Of a stretch of 64,000 nt of DNA, positions 55,869 to 64,000 are shown in pieces. The position numbers and the translations under genes are program-made. Origin of the DNA: Branchinecta lynchi (taxonomy: Eukaryota; Arthropoda; Branchiopoda; Anostraca; Branchinectidae); NCBI GenBank assembly GCA_023053575.1, contig JAKZAP010000001.1, forward strand, positions 11,548,849 through 11,612,848. Direction: 5' to 3'. The stretch's first letter is position 1; each line of letters starts with the position of its first letter. The notes beneath the pieces were generated by a model, which did no database searches, had not been told where the DNA came from, and worked only from the letters and a program-made list of their open reading frames with translations.

Positions 55869-56039
55869 CTATTGCGGGTCAGCAAGAACGGATCGGGACG
55901 ACTCTCAAGCCTGCTCTTTCTTCGGTCTTTTCTCTCCCCTTCTAGCCCATATCTCTCTCCCCACCTCCCCACCCTCAAACGAGTATTAGTCAGAATATAT
56001 CGTTTTTGTGTATATATATATATATGAATAAACTAAAGT
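55869..56039. other. Truncated copy of the small TIR element and (TA)n
   Basis: It repeats 'ccctcaaa.gagtatt' seen at 55.64 kb; (TA)n follows at 56010-56025. Confidence 0.45.
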
Positions 56040-57162
56040 CAGTTACCCCATAAAAAACAACATAAATTTGGAAAACAGTGAAATATCGGTAAACTAATCA
56101 TATGTAATTATTTATTTATGTGAATCTAATACCGGCCAACTAGGGCCATTATACAAAAAAAAGAACACTTTACAAACTTACACTTTACACACTATGTTGG
56201 GTCAAACCCACAATATACCAACTCCCCCCATTTCAGCCAAATGGGAAGAGATAGCCGCATGTGCGGCCCAGAGAGAACAGCCAACAGAGGGTTCTGGGAG
56301 CGAAAAACAAGCTGATCTACGGACTTCGGAGAAAGATGGGAGACCTTCACCAACAAACATTGCCGAGGCACTACAATTCCAAGGAAAACCGTGCAACCAC
56401 CAGAGGGAATTATTATTGTACAGAACACGGAAAGAATTCCGCGTCTGACCGTAATATTAGTCACAAGAGAATACCATAAAGTTATGTGCAGTAAGCCCGG
56501 AACAAGAAAGATCTCACCACTCCGTCACACCGTCACACTTAACGGATTTCCTGATCAGGAGGTTGGCGCGAGCACAGAGTGATCTGGCCAATGCATTCAC
56601 ATGGAGTTCATCATCCAGCTCGGGGGTAAAAGTGAACCCCAAGTACTTGAAGGATGAAACAAACTCAAGTTGAACCCCTGAAAGAAACACTGGTGGAATT
56701 ACTAGGAGTCTCATACCAGGGGAAAGAAGGCCATGCATAATGTTTTCTTAGTATTGAAAACAATGTCATGGCAATTAGAAAAACTATCACACAAACCCTG
56801 TAGTTTGTTGAGTGCAGACACCGACGGGGCCAGGACAGCCAGGTAATTGGTATAGCTGCAACTGTTAAAGCACATGCCTTGAATAAAGCACCCAACACCA
56901 GCAGTTGCTAATGTCACATTCAGCTCATCTACGTATAAATTATACAAAAGAGGCGACAGTACACCACCTTGCCTGACCCCATTCAATACCGGGAACCGTC
57001 TACTAAGCACCCCGGCCCATTTAATACAAAATCGTAGATTCTGAAACCAACAAGACAGGGTAAGCACGATTCGGGGATCTACACCGCGATCAAGAAGGCA
57101 TCCCAGTAGTTTATCGTGACTGACCCCTTTCAAATGCAGCCTTCACATCAATAAAACATACA
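56040..57162 (-). mobile_element. LINE 3' fragment with degenerate RT
   Basis: On the minus strand it starts within motif A (VCFIDVKAAF, then a frameshift) and continues with HDKLLGCLLDRGVDPRIVL, GVRQGGVLSPLLYNLYVDEL and SYTNYLAVLAPS, where the YADD box has decayed. A frameshift near 56720 leads to VSSFKYLGFTFTPELDDELH. The 3' UTR follows with a taaataaataa tail near 56110. The copy is cut on its 5' side exactly where family B starts (57163). Confidence 0.78.
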
Positions 57163-59455
57163 ACAAGAGCTACGAGCTCATATGGCATTTGTACGAGTAG
57201 GCTGTACAAGAAAGTAGATGAGAACGTCACAAAATACACCCGCCATCCAAAAATGCGGTTCGGAAATAGATATAGGATATTTAGTTTCACTCATTTCTGA
57301 GCAGTTCCGGCATCGTCTCGATTGTCTGTAGCAAATGCACATGACTCTTTCATCCCAATAAATCCATTTGTTTGATCCCTAGACGTGCTACACGATTTCC
57401 GGTACTCACTCTATCTCCACGTACCATGGCCGAATCTGGTTCGGAATAAAAAAAATCGACCACCTAAAGCATCTTCTTTTATACCATCTATCAAGTTTCA
57501 CTCGAATCTGAGTATTTTTGGAAAGTTCCGGTACCCTCCCCCCCCCCCCCTCCCACCAACGTTGTTGGAGCCGGTTCGGGCCCAATCTCTTAATTCCCTG
57601 TTCCTGTCCATCAAGTTTTACTGAAATTGGAGCATAGCCTATCTGCAAGTTTCCAGTACCCCCCCTACCTTGGCCGAATCCGGCCCGGACGCCAAATAAC
57701 AAATCTAGGCCGCATAAACTCGGCACTGTCGAAATTGCATCTCATTCGGTCCATCCGTTTGGTTTTTGTGCATGTCAAAAGTCCCCCCACCCCCAATTCC
57801 CCTAATCGTGGTCGCATATGGTTCGAACGCATGTTTTACATGTCAAGGCCATCGATTCGTATCACCCATGAAGTTTCACTCGAATCAGACCACTCGTTTG
57901 CAATTTATAGAAGTCAATTTCCATATTTCTCTTCTCTTGCTCCCCAAAAAATGCTGAGATTTAGGAACGGAAGTTTCCGGAGGTTTGTTGTGTCAGGTTC
58001 TTAAGTCAAGATAATTCGGGTCGCTAATATGCCTGCAAAGTTTCGTTGTCGTTCTACATCTGGAACTATTCTAACTCACGACTACCGGAATTCCAGGAAA
58101 CCCCCTCCAACTCCCCCCACAGAGCCCCAAAACCATCTGGCTCCGTCAATTTCATCTAGGCCTAATGCTTGTTCCATCCATTAAGTTTCGTCCCAATCCC
58201 TCTACTTTTAGAGTTTCTTGAGTTTTCCACCCCCACCCCCCCCATCCCCACAGGTATCGGACCCGACCCGGACGTGACACTGAACGTCCGAGGCGATAGC
58301 TCACCAGACAAGTTTCATTCAAATCCGATCACCCGTTCAAAAGTTATGCACTCCACTAGATTCCGGACTCCCCATCCACCCACTCCACCCACGATGGTCG
58401 GGTCGGGGAAACGGCTGTTCTCAAGTCAATCTGTTCGGATCCCTGACATACCTGCCAAGTTTCATCGCCCTAGGACATCAGGAAGTATGCCGAACTCGCG
58501 GGATCGCTAGAAATCCGGAACCCCACCCCAACTCCCCCACAGTGCCCTGATCCGGTCCGGTTATGTCAATGACGTGTCTAGGACTTGTGCTTGTTTTTCC
58601 CACCAAGTTTCATCCCGATCCCTCCACTCTAAGCGTTTCTCAAAATTTCCGGTTCCCTCCTCTAACTCCCCCCAGTGTCATCGGATCCGGCCCGGATTTA
58701 CAGTGAGACGTCTGAGACACGAGGTCATCCTAAATATCAACTTTCATCAAGATCCGATCACCCGTTCGCAAGCTAAAAATACCTCAAATTTTGGCTTCAC
58801 TCTCCGTCACTCCCCCCCCCCCAGATGGTCGAATCGGGGAATTGACGATTTCCTATTTAATCTGGTCGGGTCCCAGACATGCCTGTCAATTTCCATCGTC
58901 CCAGCACATCAGGAAGCACGGAACTCGCGGGATCACTACAAATTCGGACTTCTCCCCCCCCCCCCAACTCCCCCAAAGTGAGCGGATCCGTTCCGGTTAT
59001 AGCAGTCACGTATCTAGGACTTTTGCTTGTACTTTCCACCAAGTTTCATCCGGATCCCTCCACTCTAAGTGTTTTCCAAGATTTCCGGTTTCCCCCTCCA
59101 ACTCCCCCCAATGTCACCGGATCCGGTCTGGATTTAAAATTGAGGGTCTGATTCACGAGGTCCTTCCATATATCAAGTTTCATTAAGATCCGATCACCCG
59201 TTCGTAAGCTAAAAATATCTCATTTTTCCTATTTTTTCCGGATTCCCCCTCCCTCCACTCCCCTCCAGATGGTCGGATCGGGGAAGCGACCATTTCTAAT
59301 TTAATCTGGTCCAGTTCCTGATATGCCTGCCAAGTTTCATCGTCCTAGCTTATCTGGAAGTGCCCGAACTAGCAAAACCGGGACCGACAGACCGACTGAC
59401 GGACAGAAATTACAATCGCTATATGGCACTTGAGTAAGCTCAAGTGCCATAAAAA
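57163..59455 (+). repeat. Family B repeat, best complete copy (2.29 kb)
   Basis: It begins ACAAGAGCTACGAGCTC (stem GAGCT, loop ACG, AGCTC) and CATATGGCATTTG. About 13-16 monomers follow with caagtttcat phrases at, for example, 58180, 58307, 58455, 58602, 58740, 58886, 59039, 59171 and 59328 (spacings 127-157 bp). Then comes a GACCGACAGACCGACTGACGG stretch and the end stem TATGGCACTTGAG / CTCAAGTGCCATA (59422-59434 with 59439-59451). This copy serves to define insertion points in the split copies. It encodes no protein. Confidence 0.85.
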
Positions 59456-60375
59456 CCGTCAGCTGTGTAGAAATTCGGAGAATTTTGGGAAGTCTTGCTC
59501 TTGGATTAAAGACCAGGCTGGTCGTTGACTCGTTACACTGTTCCATTTTGCACACTCCCGTATAATGCTAAAAAACAGATGTTGTCTTCCATGCACCATG
59601 CGCTTCAACTGTGTCTTTTAGAATTCCTTCCTCTAACAGGTCGTGTCCTGTCAAATAACACGTTTAGTGTTCAGCCTTCCAACAAATGCTAGTGACTGTG
59701 GACTTGCATAAAGCACCACGTGCTGCTTTTATAGCACATTATTTTCATTCATTCTTTTGTTTTTTATTCCCTTAATATCTTCTATTGTACATGCTAGCCT
59801 TAGATCGTCATCCACACAAATTACATATGACACAGTTACATAAAATAACATTTCATCTTAACTGGAATTAAAATATTGGACGAAATAGGGTACAAAGTAT
59901 TTCACATAACGATCAGTCGAGTTTATGGGTGGTATCTCTGGGAAGCAGCGTCCCTTTGTCTTTGTCGCTTATTGGGCCTGCTACTTGCTAGGGTATGGCA
60001 CGGTGCGCATGTGATGCCAGACATTTGCTCCCACACGCTTTGTCAGCTAATGCCGTGTTTTAGCAGTTAAGGGTTGGCAGGTCAAGCCTCGTAAGAAAGA
60101 TAACTCGGGCCGAGCAAAATCTTAACAGCCCTTTCCTTTATGGCTTCGGGTCTTTTATTCTGTGCGTTGCGAGTCCTGGGTGCAGTGCTTCTACTCCTCC
60201 CGATTTCTCGGGAGATCTCCTGGCTTTTTTGGAAATCTTCCGACCAAAATTTTCTCCCGATAATCTCCCGATTTTCATGATCTTGCCAAAATTATAATAA
60301 TGTTACAAATCTCGAATTTCAGAACTAGGTTTTATACCAAAATCTCTTCAAATCTTTAGCAGAGAGATGGAACAG
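59456..60375. other. No gene recognised
   Basis: Apparently single-copy text. A small hairpin CTCCCGA-ttTC-TCGGGAG lies near 60200, with related 'tctcccga' words beyond it. Confidence 0.4.
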
Positions 60376-60870
60376 GTTTTCTGGCTTTGTCCGGATTCCG
60401 GGCGAACTAGTTGTCCGGGTAGAAAACGATTTTCGCTTAAGTGTTCAGCATGTCTTCTTATCCCTAAATCGAACATCTAATAAACTTAAAATAAAACTTT
60501 TGCTTTTTAGCAAACTTTCCGATTTTCACCGGATTCCGGACGAAATACTTGTCCGGCGAAAAAATGGTCTTCATCATTGTCTTCAGCATCTCGTCTTACC
60601 CTATGATCGACTATCACATTACCGTAGCTGCTTATAAATATTTTGTTTGCCCCTTCATTTGACCCCCCCCCCTCCCCAACCCCTAAATTTAGGGCTACAA
60701 AGCCTATCCAACGAACCCGACCTTACCCTTGGCCCAGAGAATCCTCACACCAAGTTTCGTTAAAATATGTCATTCCCTTCCGAGAGTTATCGTGCTCACA
60801 GACAGATGACAGACGGACAACTTTTGCGATGTCATGTGTATCCCTCCACTTCCGTTTTGGGATCACAAAA
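60376..60870 (-). repeat. Family A repeat, partial copy
   Basis: Two monomers, a C run at 60663-60672 and a degraded TTTTGGGATCACAAAA end near 60855-60870. Confidence 0.65.
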
Positions 60871-62227
60871 AATGGTGTTCAACCGTTTCACGTGAAAAAG
60901 GGCTGACGTTTTCATAACGGGGGATGGAGCGGTGGTGGTAGACGAAGAGAGCCTAGGATCAAAAGTATACAAGATAATTGGATTCCATCAGATCAAAACA
61001 GTCCAGCAGAGCGCAGCGCCGAACGAGGCTTCAAGTCCTCCAGTCCAAGAAACTGTCCACACCCAAACCCTCTTTGGTGGTCAATACAATCTGATTAGAT
61101 TGTCTTCCGCTTGTGCTGTAGTATTCTCGGAAAATGGGCAGATATCGCTGTGTACGGTTGTCCTAGCTCGTGTTGTGGGGGGGGGGGGGAGGCTAATGGC
61201 CTGTTAACTTATGCGTGCAAACCCAAGTTAGCCCTGGATCTGGGTGTAGGAAACCAAAAACCACGAAGGGAATAGCTCATAGGTTTATATAGGTGGTATA
61301 GGGGATAAATATTTTCAGCAGATATCAGTGTAACGTACAAGCTTTAACTTTTTAATTTAATTAAATTTATTTATCACCCACACAATACATGAAGTAAATA
61401 TGGTGGAGTAGGAATAAGCAAATGCACAAGTGAAAATTAGAAGTGATACTGTAAGAGTGGATATGATGGGGGTGATACAAATTTACGGAAGGGGTGGTCA
61501 GTATGGAGGTGGTCTGGGTTATAAGGTACTATGTTGTGGTATAGAAATAAATTTTCGGCAGATGTTCACTGCTTAAATTATAATTCGCAAATGGAAATAA
61601 AAAATGAGAACCCATTGGTCGATATGGTATATAGTGGTATACGACGTACGGAGGGGCATGATCATTAATATATAAACATATTTATCTGTATTATTTTTGG
61701 AAAAGATTTCGACGAGGAAATAGAGTGCATTGATAGCTCTTATAGAGACTGGGGGGAATTGTTAATATTACCCCCTCCACTCTTTGTTTGCACCTGGGTC
61801 TACATTCCCAATTAGTTTTCTTTGTGACAATCCGTATAGTTAGAATTTCTCAGCCCCCAGACTCTCAACAAAAACTGGTTTTTGACTGTTCTCTTACAAA
61901 ATCAGATAAATATTTTACTTTCAGACTCCACGTTTTGTTGCTTGCTTACTTGTTCAGTGTTGTCATTGTCAATCTAACTTTCTATATTCATTCGTTCTTG
62001 CTTTCATCCTTGTAGAGGTAAACCTGTTACGGGAGGCTACTACCTCTGCCATGACTGCATTGTTTCAAAATGGATGGAACAGCCTACTTTCGGAAGTCAC
62101 CAGTCACCCATCACCAGCAGCTCCCAAGGTGTGTCACTTAATTTTCCTAGTTTACTTACTATTTTAGAAACTTCGCTTAAGTACAGAGGTATCCGGTCAA
62201 AAGTGACGATTCAAACTGCGAAAGAAA
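60871..62227. other. Unassigned; one weak reading frame
   Basis: A plus-strand frame at 60932-61207 (VVDEESLGSKVYKIIGFHQI...) ends in a G run and is not recognised. AT-rich text at 61.3-61.75 kb and a second frame at 61788-62015 show no motif. It may include host intergenic sequence. Confidence 0.35.
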
Positions 62228-63541
62228 CTAGACCAAAGGTTTCGACGGAATCCCAAAAATTTCATATCTGATCCAGACAGTTGGATCTTCAGAATCAGAA
62301 CCAGAATTAATTTTCGTTTGCCCAATATCTTTACACAAGGGAAGAAATAACCTGGGAGGTCAATAATTTATACGCGTCATGAAATACATAAAATAACACT
62401 TTATATATACAATTAATTCATATCGTGTCAAAATACTTCATTGTCTTCTTTTCCTTCTACTTTCAGGTTGTGACGAAGGATGAAATATGGCACGAACGAC
62501 TTTGTGTAGCGTTGACTTGATTTTGTCGGTAGATATATTTTGTAGATATCCGGTCTTCGCCAGATTCCTTGAATTTTTTTTACAAGATTTTAAAATTTAG
62601 AAACAGATTAACGCCAATGGCTAATCATCTTGGAAAACTCAGTTCAGATGATGACAAATTGATCAAAACTTCCAGCTGCCTTTATTTCTGCCAAATTTCC
62701 GGTTTCTGCCGGATTTTGGGCGAACTACTTGTCCGTTAAAATAAAGCTCAAAAATGAATTCAGCATATCTCCTTACCCCTATATCGAACCTCTAATCAAC
62801 TTCAGATAAAACTTTAACTTGTATCGAATTTTCAGGTTTTAACCGGATTCCGGACGAACTATTTGACCGGCGAGAAAATATTTACATATATGGAATCAGC
62901 ATGCCTCCTTACCAGTACATCGAGTCACTAATCAACTTCAGATAAAACTTATACTTATTACAAATTTTCCGGTTTCAGCCGGATTCCTGGCGAACTATAT
63001 GTCCCGGTGGAAAAAGATCTTCATATTCGGATTCAGCATGTCTTCTTACGCCTGAATCGAACACCTAATCAAGTTCAAATGAAACTTTTACTTTAAATAT
63101 ATTTTCGGTTTCGGCCGGATTCCTGGCGAACTGCTTGTCCGGCAAAAATATAATTTTCATATACGTGTTCAGCATGTCTCCTTCATCTAGATTGAACCTA
63201 TAATCAACTTCAGATTAAACTTTCCGGTTTTTGCCCGATTCCGGGTTCCAGTTTCTTATTCAGATTCAGCATGTCTCTTTACATCTAATCGACTATCTCA
63301 TTAGCTTTTAAAAATATTTTGTTTTCGTCCCTTATTCTGGAACCCCTCCCCACCCTTCAATATAGGGCTCCAGAGACCATCTTTGAACTTGGCCTGTACT
63401 ATGACCCAAAGTGTCCTCGTGCTAAACTTGAAAAAGATATCTTAACTCCTTCGAGAGTAATCGTGCCAACAGACAGAGAGGCGGACAACTTTTACAAGAT
63501 CATAAGTATACATTCACTTACGTTTTGGAATCTCCCAAAAA
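62228..63541 (-). repeat. Family A repeat, full-length diverged copy
   Basis: The left end is GACCAAAGGTTTCGACGGAATCCC, interrupted around 62.28-62.55 kb by unrelated text. About five monomers follow, ending ACGTTTTGGAATCTCCCAAAA. It is more diverged than the other full copies. Confidence 0.62.
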
Positions 63542-63844
63542 GTGACAGACAAGATCGGTGCCTCCGCGACCCTGACAGAACGAACCTATGTTTACGGACA
63601 AATGCTACCTATGCTTACAAATGCCATATGAGCTTAGAAGTCTCTTGGTTGTTTGTTTCGGTAGATGAGTATAGGCTAAATGATAAAGGATTATCATAAA
63701 CAGCGGTTCACAATAACGTCTAGTAGGCTGCACAAGACTAGCAAAGGTGATTGTTCTATGTTACTTCCACAAACTGCATATTGTCTGCGATCTTTTTTAA
63801 CGAAACGTAAAAACGTAACTTTCTAGGCAATGATGGGTCGTATG
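63542..63844. other. No gene recognised
   Basis: It contains a degraded family B terminus near 63.63 kb ('aatgccatatgagctta') and otherwise nothing identifiable. Confidence 0.4.
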
Positions 63845-64000
63845 CAGGGGCGTCCCGATACCTTCCTGATAGGGTGGGTGCAGCTTCAGAATTTTACCGG
63901 AATTTTTCAAAGTTTTAAAGGAATTTTTAAGGTTTTACAAGAAATGTCTCCATAATGACCATCTCTATAGAAACTCTAGAATGGTCTATTCTACTGTTGT
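63845..64000 (+). mobile_element. hAT-like element end, cut by window edge
   Basis: CAGGGGCGTCCCGATAC at 63845 matches the end of the MITE at 43095 over its first ten bases. The other end lies outside the window. Confidence 0.5.

Noticed and set aside
57163..59186. Plus-strand frames of 113-135 codons
   Set aside because: Same repeat translation as in the inverted copy at 32.4-35.3 kb; no start context and no known domain.

Overview
The window looks like a transposon-packed, non-vertebrate animal genome. It holds no operons, ribosome binding sites, rRNA or tRNA genes that I can see. Its recognisable genes are a broken protein-primed type B DNA polymerase of the Polinton/Maverick/adintovirus kind, one complete Gypsy LTR retrotransposon, one nearly complete non-LTR retrotransposon (LINE), LINE fragments and hAT relics. 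I recognise no host gene. Two plus-strand reading frames near 53.3-54.1 kb are the best host-exon candidates. I cannot name the species.

Layout. 0-0.3 kb: LINE reverse transcriptase fragment running off the left edge. 1.9-5.95 kb: PolB pseudogene on the minus strand, preceded at 5.94-6.54 kb by a tandem array of TATA-bearing repeats. 6.7-12.3 kb: repeat families A and B and a small TIR element. 12.3-22.1 kb: a full Gypsy element on the minus strand with 543-bp LTRs that look identical, inserted in a family B repeat. 22.5-22.9 kb: palindrome array. 23.4-35.3 kb: two family B repeats in opposite orientation; the left one is split by a 4.76-kb LINE (23.62-28.38 kb) and by a 1.03-kb hAT relic (28.485-29.518 kb). 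36-42.3 kb: alternating families A and B. 42.3-45.4 kb: an element with about 550-bp terminal inverted repeats that carries a nested hAT-like MITE and a minisatellite. 47-52.3 kb: family B with two retroposed foldback elements. 52.5-57.2 kb: LINE fragments, the unknown reading frames, family A and a small TIR element. 57.2-59.5 kb: the cleanest family B copy. 59.5-64 kb: family A and unassigned sequence.

Two dispersed families dominate. Family A is about 1.1-1.35 kb, built of roughly 136-bp monomers plus a (GGAC)n-type microsatellite, and one end is the palindrome TTTTGGGATCCCAAAA. Family B is about 2-3 kb, built of roughly 140-150-bp monomers rich in G or C runs, with a small hairpin at each end. 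Both resemble non-autonomous Helentron/DINE-like or other structured-end elements, but that assignment is an inference.

The most notable gene is ORF1 of the LINE at 27094-28128. It starts with a PWWP chromatin-reader domain ahead of the usual coiled coil and nucleic-acid-binding region, which suggests a retrotransposon that chooses targets by reading histone marks. The Gypsy element also shows two recoding signals: a U UUA AAC slippery heptamer with a possible pseudoknot between gag and pol, and an in-frame TGA between pol and a 377-codon acidic extension.
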